From WVZH01 sp034430895 (lineage in GTDB: Bacteria > Chloroflexota > Anaerolineae > Anaerolineales > E44-bin32): a DNA stretch of 64,000 bases. Below are positions 16,029 to 24,626 of this stretch, in pieces. The DNA lies in contig DAOUDW010000035.1 of assembly GCA_034430895.1 (NCBI GenBank), forward strand, positions 62,001 through 126,000, in the 5' to 3' direction. The position numbers and the translations under genes are program-made. The notes beneath the pieces were generated by a model that was given only the letters and a program-made list of their open reading frames with translations, was not told the DNA's origin and searched no databases. Within the stretch, counting starts at the first letter, position 1. Each line of letters begins with the position of its first letter.

Positions 16029-18007
16029 GCGTCATCTCCTACGGCTGGTTTTTCAGCTGGTAGCGATATTGTAAAGACTGTGCCTGCATCTGGGAAGCTT
16101 TCTACATTAAGGCTTCCTTTGTGCGCGCTCACAATCCTGCGGCTGATGGCCAGTCCCAGACCGGTTCCTTCTTTTTTCGTCGTGAAGAACGGGTCGTAGA
16201 TGCGGTTAATCACATCCGGAGGAATCCCCGGGCCAGTATCAGCGATCTTGAGTTCAACCATATCTCCTTGCACGGATTGACTCATGGCAACGGCTATGGA
16301 GATGGTGCCGCCTTCGGGCATGGCTTCGATTGCGTTGGTGATCAGATTGACGATGACTTGTTCCAGCGTTCTCGAATCCGCCAATGCTTTTTGTGCATCC
16401 TGCGTATATGTCGTGTGATGGGAAACGCCGGCTTGAGAAAGCCTGGGATTCCAGCGGGCAAGAATACGCTCCATCAACTCTTCTAATTCAAGGGGTTCGA
16501 TTTTTAATTCCAGTGGCCTCGAGAAGAAGAGTACGTCGCTCATCAACTGATCCAGACGATTACACTCGTTCTGGACGCGTTGGAGTGATTTATAGGAAGC
16601 ATGTTCTTCCCCGAGGCGTGAGGCGATCAATTGAACTCCCGTACTGATGTTGTTGATCGGATTGCGCACTTCATGTGCGAAAATCGCCATTAACTCACCG
16701 AGTAACGCTCTTTGCGAAAGTGTCTCGGTTTGGTCCTCGATAGCTTGCTGTTCGGATTGATCTCTGAGGATGAGAAGTAAACTGGATGCTCCTTCGGGTG
16801 ACGACGGTACAACGCGCAGGTGGAAGGGAAGGCGAGTTCCGTCACGGCGGTGGAGCGGAACACGCGATAGCTCCGCAAGTCGTTGGTGCCCGAGTGCGTC
16901 AAGCAGGGTCGCAGTGATGTCTTCGGGTCCGACGAGTACATCCTGGATCGGTAGCCCGGCAATTTCTTCAGGTTGATAACCCAGCGATCGAGAGATGGCG
17001 GAGTTGGATTTTAGGACATGAAGATCGTCGTCGAGTGTGATCAATGTATCTTGAAGGGATTCGAAATAACCATCAATTTCTGTTTCGAGACGGTTGATAT
17101 TCGATTCAGCTTTTGCGATGGAGATGCGTTGAATGCCGGATAAGATCGCGGCGTGGTATAAATTCGCAATCACGGATATGACGGAGTCTGTGTCTGGCGG
17201 AACAGCATCCTGGTCTCTCCAGCCTGCCACGAGCATCCCAATCCATGCAGTTGGTGTACCAAGCAGCGCACAATGTAAAACTGCCAATCCGGCAGCACGA
17301 GCCGCTTTGTGAAGTGGGTGATCGGGACGTTGGCCGATAGTCCATGTGCTGTTCGCTTGAAGCTGGCTGAGATCTGAGGCGGCTAATGTTGGAGGGAACT
17401 CGATTCCGTGTGCATCGTCCAGGATATAGCCGGGTGTGGTTGCAGAAACACGGTAAAGGTTGATCGAGGAAGCATTGAGTGCTTCTTTCCCAATTTCCAA
17501 TGCGGCAGGGAAGGCGGAGGGGCCATTTTCGAGCAGTATCTTTGATAAGTTCGTAAAGTGTTTCAGGCGGCCTTCTTGGGCGCGTCGATGTTCTGAGAAT
17601 CGCTTGCGAAGATTGGATGGTGTGAGAATCAAGAGTAACGCAGCGCGTGAAGGGCTGATGGGGTGGCAATTAATATCTACGAGCTGGATAGCGCCCTCAT
17701 GCGTATGCAGGGGAACATCCTGCAGCTGGAAATCATGCTGTTCCCAACTTTCGAGTAGCTCGCCAAGTGCTTTCTCGCCCGCCTCGTCAGGAAACAGATC
17801 CGATGGCGTGAGTGTATCCAGATCCGTTCTCGCATATCCTGAGAGAAGTAAAAAGGCATGATTCCATGCATGAAATCGAGATCCGTCTTCCGAGATCACC
17901 AAGACGGCCGCGTCGAGTGTATCGGCGAGGATTCGAAAAAATTCGTGATAAGGAACAGGTTTGAAGAATCGGGCAATAGGGTTTAGGTGTGATGATTCCG
18001 ATGGCAA
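16025..18007 (-). CDS. PAS-GAF-PAS sensor histidine kinase (NtrB-like partner of the activator)
   Basis: This is a cytosolic sensor kinase of about 660 residues. It has a PAS domain near residues 15-125, a GAF-like domain near 150-300, a second PAS near 325-420, then HisKA with H445 in FAHEVRNPIN. HATPase_c follows, with N-box NLITNAIEA, G1 DTGPGIP, and G2 GTGLGLAIS. No membrane segment is seen, so the signal is likely intracellular. The frame stays open to an ATG at 18151, but that would overlap rpoN by 134 bp. I prefer the TTG at 18007, 10 nt after the rpoN stop. The stop overlaps the activator start (ATGA). Confidence 0.88.
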   Translation of the reverse strand: MPSESSHLNPIARFFKPVPYHEFFRILADTLDAAVLVISEDGSRFHAWNHAFLLLSGYARTDLDTLTPSDLFPDEAGEKALGELLESWEQHDFQLQDVPLHTHEGAIQLVDINCHPISPSRAALLLILTPSNLRKRFSEHRRAQEGRLKHFTNLSKILLENGPSAFPAALEIGKEALNASSINLYRVSATTPGYILDDAHGIEFPPTLAASDLSQLQANSTWTIGQRPDHPLHKAARAAGLAVLHCALLGTPTAWIGMLVAGWRDQDAVPPDTDSVISVIANLYHAAILSGIQRISIAKAESNINRLETEIDGYFESLQDTLITLDDDLHVLKSNSAISRSLGYQPEEIAGLPIQDVLVGPEDITATLLDALGHQRLAELSRVPLHRRDGTRLPFHLRVVPSSPEGASSLLLILRDQSEQQAIEDQTETLSQRALLGELMAIFAHEVRNPINNISTGVQLIASRLGEEHASYKSLQRVQNECNRLDQLMSDVLFFSRPLELKIEPLELEELMERILARWNPRLSQAGVSHHTTYTQDAQKALADSRTLEQVIVNLITNAIEAMPEGGTISIAVAMSQSVQGDMVELKIADTGPGIPPDVINRIYDPFFTTKKEGTGLGLAISRRIVSAHKGSLNVESFPDAGTVFTISLPAEKPAVGDDA

Positions 18008-18017
18008 GATAATTAAC

Positions 18018-19433
18018 CTATTTAAGATTGCCCCTCGCGTCCCGATGGCGTAGCCGGGCCGGCAAGATACCTTCGATCGAACGGTATTTCGCCACCGTGC
18101 GGCGGGCAACTCGTATCCCTTCCTTGCGTAGTTTTTGGGCGATCTGTTCATCCGTGAGCGGACGTTTTTCGTTTTTGACCATCTCTTTTATTCGGTCCCG
18201 CACCGACAAACTTCGATCGAAAAAGCGGGATAACGGGAGAATGCGTCCGTCCGGTAATGCTACTGCTTTTTGCGCTACGGCACGAGAGATCGTCGACTCA
18301 TGCACGCCAATTTTCTTCGCCAGTTCTGCGCGTGTCATAGGGCGTAAATATCGGTCTCCTTTGATGATATATTCGCGTTGTTGGGCAACAAGGTTTTCCA
18401 TGACCTGGCAGACGGTGTTGTTACGCTGCTGCAAGCATTTGACGAACAGGCTTGCCCGCTCAATGTGCTCTTTCCACTCATCAGAGACGTCGCTGTTTTG
18501 CTGTTCTTGATATTTTTTGAAAAGAGGATTTACTCGAAGCCAACCTGAGACTGGCGCAAAAATTTCAACGACGAGCGAGTCGTCCTCTCCCGATAGATTG
18601 TGCGTAATGGCGATATCAGGTGCGTGATAGACGTTGGGATCTCCGGCCGGGGGTTGTCTGTTGGAGCCCCAAGATGAACGTGCGGGATATGGATTGAGGT
18701 TGTCATGGATAAATTCGGCAGTCTGACGCACGCGATTGACACTGATATCAAGATCCGCGGCAATTCTTTCAAATTCACGGCGGCCGAGTTCGGAAAAGTA
18801 ATCTTCAAGCAATTGCTTGGCGATTTCGCGTTTTTGTCCGCCGTTTGGCAGAAGCTCAAGTTGAACGAGAAGCGCTTGCCTGGGACCGCTTGTCGCCAAA
18901 CCCGGCGGATCGACTCGGGAGATCAACTGCAAGACTCTGTTTACCTGTGAAATCGGCGAGCGTGTCATGCGGGCTATGATGGCTGGCGGATCTTGCAGAA
19001 AGCCGTCATCGTCGAGACTGGCCAATACATACAATACCAGCTTTCGATCTTCGGGTTCCAATTCCGCAGCCAACTGCTCGAGAACGAACATCGCAAGGCT
19101 TTCAGGAGCTGCGATTTCTCGATCCATGGATTCGAGGTCCTCGCGATGGCGGCCGTTTCGTCTTGGATTCTGGGAGACTCGAGGAGAAAGAAATACAATC
19201 GGCTCTTCCCCTTTACTCTTGCGGCTGCATACTGGACAAGGCCCAGGTCGCAGAAGGCGTTTCTTGCAATGCGGACATTTATATTCTTCGACGAGTTCGA
19301 GGGCGGGATTTTCCGCCAGCTCCGAGATGACTTTATCCTTCAATTCATGGTTTGAAAGAAGCAGAAGACTCATGGTCTGAGCCAGGTGAGCGGTCGTAAG
19401 CGGTCGTTGAGATTGATCTTGGATTTGAAACAT
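18018..19433 (-). CDS. rpoN: RNA polymerase sigma-54 factor, with zinc-ribbon insertion
   Basis: This 471-residue protein has region I (LAQTMSLLLLSNHELKDKVI), a core-binding domain, helix-turn-helix segments and the RpoN box ARRTVAKYR near the C-terminus, which contacts the -24 element. Where most sigma-54 proteins have a variable acidic region II, this one carries four cysteines as two CxxC pairs (C53, C56, C66, C69), which look like a zinc ribbon. Shine-Dalgarno GAGGTGAG precedes the ATG. A sigma-54 promoter motif lies upstream at 19488-19503. The gene begins the regulatory block rpoN-kinase-activator. Confidence 0.95.
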   Translation of the reverse strand: MFQIQDQSQRPLTTAHLAQTMSLLLLSNHELKDKVISELAENPALELVEEYKCPHCKKRLLRPGPCPVCSRKSKGEEPIVFLSPRVSQNPRRNGRHREDLESMDREIAAPESLAMFVLEQLAAELEPEDRKLVLYVLASLDDDGFLQDPPAIIARMTRSPISQVNRVLQLISRVDPPGLATSGPRQALLVQLELLPNGGQKREIAKQLLEDYFSELGRREFERIAADLDISVNRVRQTAEFIHDNLNPYPARSSWGSNRQPPAGDPNVYHAPDIAITHNLSGEDDSLVVEIFAPVSGWLRVNPLFKKYQEQQNSDVSDEWKEHIERASLFVKCLQQRNNTVCQVMENLVAQQREYIIKGDRYLRPMTRAELAKKIGVHESTISRAVAQKAVALPDGRILPLSRFFDRSLSVRDRIKEMVKNEKRPLTDEQIAQKLRKEGIRVARRTVAKYRSIEGILPARLRHRDARGNLK

Positions 19434-19487
19434 ATCTCACCTCAAGTTTGAGAGTATACATCGGTCGTTTTGTATGCGCAACAAGGT

Positions 19488-19503
19488 TGCAAGATGTGTG
19501 CCA
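19488..19503 (-). promoter_or_regulatory. Sigma-54 promoter upstream of rpoN (autoregulation)
   Basis: The minus strand reads TGGCAC-ACATC-TTGCA, with the correct 10-nt GG-GC spacing. It has the same -24 hexamer and -12 pentamer as the motif at 14806-14821. The predicted start is near 19477, 44 nt before the rpoN ATG. It implies that sigma-54 holoenzyme transcribes rpoN, the kinase and the activator. The motif lies in the 96-bp divergent region shared with trmFO. Confidence 0.8.
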
Positions 19504-19517
19504 CTATACTTGCGTGA

Positions 19518-19523
19518 TAAAAT
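19518..19523 (+). promoter_or_regulatory. Extended -10 element of trmFO, probably leaderless
   Basis: TG-A-TAAAAT ends 6 nt before the ATG at 19530, so transcription should start at or beside the A of the start codon. No Shine-Dalgarno is visible in the intervening CCTGTC. Confidence 0.45.
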
Positions 19524-19529
19524 CCTGTC

Positions 19530-20885
19530 ATGGAATTAACCGTTGTTGGTGGGGGGTTGGCTGGTAGTGAAGCGGCTTGGCAGGCGGCGGAGCAGGGATT
19601 GCAGGTACTCCTCTACGAAATGCGTCCGCACGTTCAAACCGGTGCGCATCGAACGGATTTACTGGCGGAACTTGTGTGTTCCAATTCCCTTGGATCCAAA
19701 TTGCCGGATCGCGCCACTGGCGTACTGATGAACGAAGTAAGAGCATTGGGTTCCTTGCTGATTACCTGCGCAACGCAGTACGCAGTACCAGCAGGCGGCG
19801 CACTTGCCGTAGATAGAGATGGTTTTGCGCAGGCCGTGACGCAAAGCATTGAATCGCATCCGAGAATTCAAGTGATACGTGAAGAGGTCAAAGAAATTCC
19901 GGATGGTTTGACAATCATCACCTCTGGTCCCTTAACATCACCACGTTTGTCCGAGGCGCTAATTAAATTAACAGGTGATGATCACCTTTACTTCTTCGAT
20001 GCACTCGCGCCGATTGTCGAAGTGGATAGCGTTGACATGTCCATCGCGTATTTCGGTTCTCGCTACGGACGTGGGGAATTAGAAGTTGGGGATTATATTA
20101 ACTGTCCGCTTGAAAAAGATGAATACGAAGCTTTCGTAGAAGCATTACGAGTTGCTGAGCGGATCTCGCTGCGCGAATTTGAAAATGCCATAAAAGAAGG
20201 AGTCAAAGCTGGAGCGCATCGCTTCTTTGAAGGATGCTTGCCGATCGAGATCATCGCTGAACGGGGCAGGGAGGCGCTCGCTTTTGGACCCATGCGTCCC
20301 GTCGGATTAAATAATCCGCACACGGGAAGACGCCCATACGCGGTTTTACAGCTCCGTCGTGATAATTTGGTCGGGAGTTTATACAATCTTGTTGGATTTC
20401 AAAACAACTTGACCTATGCAGAACAGCAGCGTGTTTTTCGTCTTATTCCCGGACTGCAGCATGCACGGTTTGTAAGATATGGACAGATGCATCGAAACAC
20501 GTTCATAAATTCCCCTGTTGTATTAAGTTCTACTTTACAATGCAAGTCGCGTGATAATTTGCTACTCGCTGGTCAAATCACAGGCGTTGAAGGCTATATG
20601 GGGAATATTGCCACAGGTCTGCTAGCGGGGATGAATGTTGTACGGATTGCAAAGGGATGCGATCCGTTTGTATTGCCACGCACGACGATGTTAGGCGCAT
20701 TATGCCATTACATTACAAGTGCAGCGCCTTCAGAATTTCAGCCCATGAAGGCCAATATGGGTTTACTTCCGGATTTGGAAGATGGCGTACGTCGAAATCG
20801 AAGAGAGCGAGCACAAGCATACGCTCAACGAGCGGTGCAGGACATGGCTTTGTTTTTAGAAGACACCGAAGAAGATTGCGCATAG
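19530..20885 (+). CDS. trmFO: Methylenetetrahydrofolate--tRNA (uracil-54-C5)-methyltransferase
   Basis: This 451-residue FAD-dependent enzyme makes ribothymidine at position 54 of tRNA, using methylene-tetrahydrofolate. The N-terminal dinucleotide-binding motif VVGGGLAGSEAAWQ (residues 5-18) is followed by the family motifs YEMRP and LVCSNSLGS. Mid-protein GAHRFFEGCLPIE and GRRPYAVLQLR, and the C-terminal GQITGVEGYMGNIATGLLAG, are also characteristic. The length fits the family (about 440-470). It is divergent from rpoN and is followed 25 bp later by a peptidase gene. Confidence 0.95.
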   Translation: MELTVVGGGLAGSEAAWQAAEQGLQVLLYEMRPHVQTGAHRTDLLAELVCSNSLGSKLPDRATGVLMNEVRALGSLLITCATQYAVPAGGALAVDRDGFAQAVTQSIESHPRIQVIREEVKEIPDGLTIITSGPLTSPRLSEALIKLTGDDHLYFFDALAPIVEVDSVDMSIAYFGSRYGRGELEVGDYINCPLEKDEYEAFVEALRVAERISLREFENAIKEGVKAGAHRFFEGCLPIEIIAERGREALAFGPMRPVGLNNPHTGRRPYAVLQLRRDNLVGSLYNLVGFQNNLTYAEQQRVFRLIPGLQHARFVRYGQMHRNTFINSPVVLSSTLQCKSRDNLLLAGQITGVEGYMGNIATGLLAGMNVVRIAKGCDPFVLPRTTMLGALCHYITSAAPSEFQPMKANMGLLPDLEDGVRRNRRERAQAYAQRAVQDMALFLEDTEEDCA

Positions 20886-20888
20886 CCA

Positions 20889-20894
20889 TATAAT
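20889..20894 (+). promoter_or_regulatory. -10 element upstream of the M28 peptidase gene
   Basis: TATAAT lies 16 nt before the ATG at 20911, just after the trmFO stop. It would give a very short leader of about 10 nt. No good -35 was seen. Confidence 0.35.
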
Positions 20895-20910
20895 AGCGAG
20901 CGATAAAATA

Positions 20911-21864
20911 ATGTCCACACTTACTTTTGAAAAAAATAAGGCTATACGCAATCTTTTGTGTATGGGCTTGATGTGCGGCGTTGTCTTTAGCGCCAGTAGC
21001 TGCGTCAGTTCGCCTGAGGGATTGTTCTCCGGTGAGGAGGCGCTTGAGTTGGCGGTAAAACAAATGGATTTTGGGGATCGTATTCCAGGGTCAGATGCAC
21101 ATCATCAGACGGGTGAATGGATTGTTGCGAAACTCGAAGCAAGTGGGTGGTCAACGACAATCCAGGCGTTTGAAAACCAAGGCGTTCTGCTAAGAAATAT
21201 TATCGGCAAAATGGATGAGAGAACGGCGACAGGACCAATTATTCTTGGTGCACATTATGACACTAGGCCGCATGCCGATCTTGACCTGCATGATTCTTCC
21301 CTTCCGGTCCCGGGAGCAAATGACGGGGCATCTGGCGTAGCCGTTTTACTTGAGTTGGCTCGAGTACTGGAAATTCAAGAAGGCACTCATCCGGTATGGC
21401 TTGTGTTCTTCGACGCGGAGGACAGCGGCAATATCAATGGCTGGGATTGGATCGTTGGGTCGAAGTATTTCGTAGAGTATCTGTCGATTCAACCTGAAGC
21501 GGTCGTGATCGTAGATATGGTGGGGGATGAAGATTTACAGCTTTATTACGAATGGAATTCGGACCGCGAATTGGCGCAGGAAATCTGGCACATCGCTTCG
21601 GGACTGGGGTATGCTGCCTTTATCCAAACGGAGCGGTACTCGATGATTGATGACCACACCCCATTCCTTCTCGCAGGCATCCCCGCCGTCGATATCATCG
21701 ACTTCGATTATCCATACTGGCATACGACGGAAGATACAATGGATAAGATTTCCGCTTCCAGTCTCGAACAAGTGGGTCGAACGCTGCAGCAATGGGTGGA
21801 ATGGCGCGTAACGACGGAAGCAAACGATGAAATCATCGAAATCGATAATCGCGAGAATCCATAA
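20911..21864 (+). CDS. Exported M28-family metallopeptidase / glutaminyl-cyclase-like protein
   Basis: This 317-residue protein has an N-terminal export signal (hydrophobic core about residues 14-30, ending at Cys near position 31, so possibly a lipoprotein). The zinc-hydrolase core is visible: LGAHYDTRPH (first zinc His/Asp), PGANDGASG (bridging Asp), VFFDAEDSG (catalytic Glu and second zinc ligand), VDMVGDED and the final zinc His in DYPYWHTTEDTMDK. The spacing and the Trp-rich segment resemble glutaminyl-peptide cyclotransferases as much as aminopeptidases, so the substrate is unclear. It acts outside the cytoplasmic membrane. Confidence 0.87.
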   Translation: MSTLTFEKNKAIRNLLCMGLMCGVVFSASSCVSSPEGLFSGEEALELAVKQMDFGDRIPGSDAHHQTGEWIVAKLEASGWSTTIQAFENQGVLLRNIIGKMDERTATGPIILGAHYDTRPHADLDLHDSSLPVPGANDGASGVAVLLELARVLEIQEGTHPVWLVFFDAEDSGNINGWDWIVGSKYFVEYLSIQPEAVVIVDMVGDEDLQLYYEWNSDRELAQEIWHIASGLGYAAFIQTERYSMIDDHTPFLLAGIPAVDIIDFDYPYWHTTEDTMDKISASSLEQVGRTLQQWVEWRVTTEANDEIIEIDNRENP

Positions 21865-21876
21865 TGTGCATGGATG

Positions 21877-21882
21877 TATAAT
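21877..21882 (+). promoter_or_regulatory. -10 element of hflX, probably leaderless
   Basis: TATAAT is followed by GGGCCT and then the ATG at 21889. The 6-nt gap places the transcription start at the start codon. This supports 21889 over the upstream in-frame ATG at 21874, which precedes the hexamer. Confidence 0.5.
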
Positions 21883-21888
21883 GGGCCT

Positions 21889-23208
21889 ATGGTAAAAAAG
21901 CCTCATATGATTGTACTTCCCCAGGAACGAGCTTTTCTCGTCGGTATCGAGCATGATAGTCAGCCGGGTTTGTTGTCGTTGGAGGATTCTCTCGAGGAAC
22001 TCGATTTGTTGGCTGATACGGCAGGTTTGTCTGTCGTGGGTAAAGATTCCCAGCGGATCTCCCGACCCAACCCCAAGACGCTGGTCGGCTCCGGTAAAAT
22101 TATGACCATCAAGAAACAAGTGGAAAACACGGTTGCCGATGTGGTGATATTTGATGAAGAGCTGTCCCCTCGGCACCAGCGCGAACTGGAAAGAATCTTC
22201 GGAGACGATGTGCGTGTACTTGACCGTACGGCACTGATCCTGGACATATTCGCCCAGCATGCAAATACGCGCGAAGGGGCGCTGCAAGTAGAGCTGGCTC
22301 AATATGAATATCGCCTTCCGCGCCTCACACGTGCCTGGACCCATCTTGCACGGCAGGCAGGTGGAGGCGGGGGACGAGCCGGATCAATTGGCGGGGTGGG
22401 TTTGCGAGGTCCGGGTGAGACTCAGTTGGAGGTCGACCGGCGGGAAATCAGTCGACGAATAGTGCATCTTCGCGAACAGTTGGAAAAGGTACGAGAGCAT
22501 CGCAGCCGCCATCGTGAACAGCGTCGGCGCGCCGCTATCCCTACAATCGCATTGGTGGGGTATACCAATGCGGGGAAATCCACCTTGCTCAATCAACTTT
22601 CCAATGCCAAAGTACTCGTGGCGGATAAATTGTTTGCCACCCTCGATCCGACGACACGCAGGGTGGAATTACCTGCAGGTCAAGAAGTGCTCTTTACCGA
22701 TACCGTGGGTTTCATCCAGAAGCTGCCCACAACGCTCGTAGCTGCGTTTCGAGCGACATTAGAAGAGATAGGGGATGCTGATCTACTATTGCACGTCGTA
22801 GACGTCACACATCCAAATGCATTGGCGCAGGCTGAAGCTGTACGTACGACACTCAATGAGATCCTTGATCGGGAGATTCCTCGCTTCACCGCATTGAACA
22901 AAATCGACCGCATGGCCGATCCGGAGAGTGCACTCGAATGCGTGGATGAATATGAAAGAGCGGTGCCGATTTCCGCATTGCACGGTGATGGTATCGCATC
23001 GCTTTTATCTGCGATTGAAATCGAATTGAACGAGCAATTAGCAGAGATATGCGTGGAGATTCCGTATCAATCAAGCAGGTTGATCAGTCTCTTTCACGAA
23101 CTCGGTCGAGTCGATCATCAGGAACACCGACCTCAATCTGTGGTCATGTCTGGTCGTTTACCCAAGAGGTATTTACAGCAATATAGCCCTTATGTAATTA
23201 CTGAATAA
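21889..23208 (+). CDS. hflX: Ribosome-associated GTPase HflX
   Basis: This is a GTPase of about 439 residues that splits or rescues stalled ribosomes under stress. An N-terminal HflX domain contains NPKTLVGSGK and FDEELSPRHQRELE, and is followed by the glycine-rich linker RQAGGGGGRAGSIGG with GPGETQLEVDRR. The G domain has G1 GYTNAGKST, G3 DTVGFI and G4 NKID. A short C-terminal domain ends the protein. The start at 21889 is chosen from the adjacent -10 element. It is followed by a hairpin that terminates the convergent GTPase gene. Confidence 0.95.
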   Translation: MVKKPHMIVLPQERAFLVGIEHDSQPGLLSLEDSLEELDLLADTAGLSVVGKDSQRISRPNPKTLVGSGKIMTIKKQVENTVADVVIFDEELSPRHQRELERIFGDDVRVLDRTALILDIFAQHANTREGALQVELAQYEYRLPRLTRAWTHLARQAGGGGGRAGSIGGVGLRGPGETQLEVDRREISRRIVHLREQLEKVREHRSRHREQRRRAAIPTIALVGYTNAGKSTLLNQLSNAKVLVADKLFATLDPTTRRVELPAGQEVLFTDTVGFIQKLPTTLVAAFRATLEEIGDADLLLHVVDVTHPNALAQAEAVRTTLNEILDREIPRFTALNKIDRMADPESALECVDEYERAVPISALHGDGIASLLSAIEIELNEQLAEICVEIPYQSSRLISLFHELGRVDHQEHRPQSVVMSGRLPKRYLQQYSPYVITE

Positions 23209-23272
23209 TGAAAGATGATGATCGCTTATCGGGCGTCGTCAACAGGCTGACATTGCGCCCCGTTTACCATTC

Positions 23273-23302
23273 AAAAAAAGGCTGCTGGTTCCAGGCAGCC
23301 TT
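23273..23302 (-). terminator. Rho-independent terminator of the Rab-like GTPase gene
   Basis: A GGCTGC..GCAGCC stem with a TGG/CCA extension and one bulged base is followed on the minus strand by a run of seven T. It lies 34 nt after the GTPase stop. On the plus strand it has only TTTC behind it, so it would terminate hflX weakly. Confidence 0.8.
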
Positions 23303-23335
23303 TCACTATTGGGCACAAATTCGAGCAGCGGTGAC

Positions 23336-23839
23336 TTATTTATATACTGCCAATGCTGCGAGGGATGTGAACAACTCTTCGACACCATCGCCCATCTTGG
23401 CACTGGTGTGAATATGGGCAGCGTTGTATTTATTGGCGAATTCCTGCACGATTGCAGGATCAACAACATTTCCCATATCAATCTTATTGCCAACGACAAT
23501 GAATTTCTGATTTGGAACAACTTCGAGAACATCTTTAACCCAGGTGTCCAGGTTGCTCATACTATCGGCCAGGGTCACATCGTAAACGAGTGCCGTGGCC
23601 AGTGCTCCACGGTAAAAATCCTGACGAAAGAATCGGAAACGTTCTTGGCCGGCCATATCCCAGATGGATAGTTTCACTGCGCCATTGGGAAGTTGGCAAG
23701 TTTGGGTTTGAAAATCAACACCGATGGTTGCCACGCGCGATTCGTCGAATTTTCCTTCACAGTATCGACGCACGAGAGATGTCTTCCCGACGTTCTCGTC
23801 GCCTGCGATGACAACCTTTAATACAGGTAGCTTCTCCAT
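23336..23839 (-). CDS. Rab/Ras-like small GTPase
   Basis: This 167-residue single-domain GTPase is strikingly similar to eukaryotic Rab proteins: G1 GDENVGKT (residues 13-20), switch I TIGVDFQTQT, G3 WDMAGQERFRFF, G4 NKID and G5 TSAK. The switch-I Thr and the catalytic Gln of switch II are both present, so it should be an active switch. There is no C-terminal prenylation cysteine. It lies 31 bp downstream of a gene with a roadblock-like C-terminal domain, a fold that often binds bacterial Ras-like GTPases such as MglA. It is probably a polarity or signalling switch; the pathway is unknown. Confidence 0.9.
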   Translation of the reverse strand: MEKLPVLKVVIAGDENVGKTSLVRRYCEGKFDESRVATIGVDFQTQTCQLPNGAVKLSIWDMAGQERFRFFRQDFYRGALATALVYDVTLADSMSNLDTWVKDVLEVVPNQKFIVVGNKIDMGNVVDPAIVQEFANKYNAAHIHTSAKMGDGVEELFTSLAALAVYK

Positions 23840-23870
23840 ATTTGGCGGACCTTCTATAATTCAGTTTCTG

Positions 23871-24626
23871 TCATTTTAGAAGTGATTTATGTGGCAGTGC
23901 AAGATTTGACGCGTCCACCACGTCCTCGTTGAGGAAATTCCGATTGGCTCGTTCAAAGAGCCTGTGCAATTCATCGATTTTCGATAACTGATTGGCAGAT
24001 GGTTCAGTTGTGTAAAGGGTCATCAATGTCGTTAATTCACCCGGAACAAAACACAACCAGTTGTCATTTTCAATTTGCGTCGATCGCATGCCGGCGCCAA
24101 ATATTTCCCGAGTCGCTGAACGGTAGGATGACAACATGGGAACGATCAGCGCGGCGTCAAGTTCGAATTCTCCAATCGTGGCGATCGGCATGCCGGAGTC
24201 ATTTTTGTAGATTGCGTAGCCAATAACGCGTGCTTGGTGGCGCCTGCGGATTGCCACGCTTTTTCCTTCCGTTCTCGCTTTACGCCATGCATCGGATCCT
24301 GGCCAAGTATCCAGCCAAGTTTCGATGGTCCTCATCTCTTTCTGATAGTGATCAAAGAGTTCCTGAAACTGCTCTCGATTGATCATGCCCGTAGCAAATT
24401 CTTCCGCCAGTTTGCTCATCTTCTTGCGTACACGTTCGATGTAGACCTGCGCATTCTCTTCCGGTTCCATGGATGAGTCTGGCGCTTCGATCTGATCTAT
24501 CTTTGTTTGCCGTACGGCTTCTGGTGAAGGCGTATCGACGGGGCGGTTAAATTGCTGTTGCTTGGCATCATCGGAATCTTCAGTGTTTCCTTCCGAACGG
24601 AGCAGGTGGCGTAACCTATCGAACAT
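23871..24626 (-). CDS. Probable partner of the Rab-like GTPase, roadblock/LC7-like C-terminus
   Basis: This 251-residue soluble protein starts with a disordered acidic/Gln-rich region (residues 10-60). A helical section with REQFQELFDHYQKEMRTIETW follows (about 60-115). The alpha/beta C-terminus (from about 135) reads RVIGYAIYKNDSGMPIATIG, then SSYRSATREIFGAG, and NDNWLCFVPGELTTLMTLYT. That strand-helix order fits the roadblock/LC7 fold. Together with its place 31 bp upstream of the GTPase, it suggests a GTPase regulator or effector. The fold call is by eye. Confidence 0.6.
   Translation of the reverse strand: MFDRLRHLLRSEGNTEDSDDAKQQQFNRPVDTPSPEAVRQTKIDQIEAPDSSMEPEENAQVYIERVRKKMSKLAEEFATGMINREQFQELFDHYQKEMRTIETWLDTWPGSDAWRKARTEGKSVAIRRRHQARVIGYAIYKNDSGMPIATIGEFELDAALIVPMLSSYRSATREIFGAGMRSTQIENDNWLCFVPGELTTLMTLYTTEPSANQLSKIDELHRLFERANRNFLNEDVVDASNLALPHKSLLK

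Noticed and set aside
18008..18151. Longer start of the sensor kinase at the ATG at 18151
   Set aside because: It would overlap rpoN by 134 bp, and the extra residues look like a translation of the rpoN sequence in another frame. The TTG at 18007 is preferred.
21535..22344. 269-residue open frame on the minus strand
   Set aside because: It is antisense to the M28 peptidase and hflX and spans their boundary, with no motifs.
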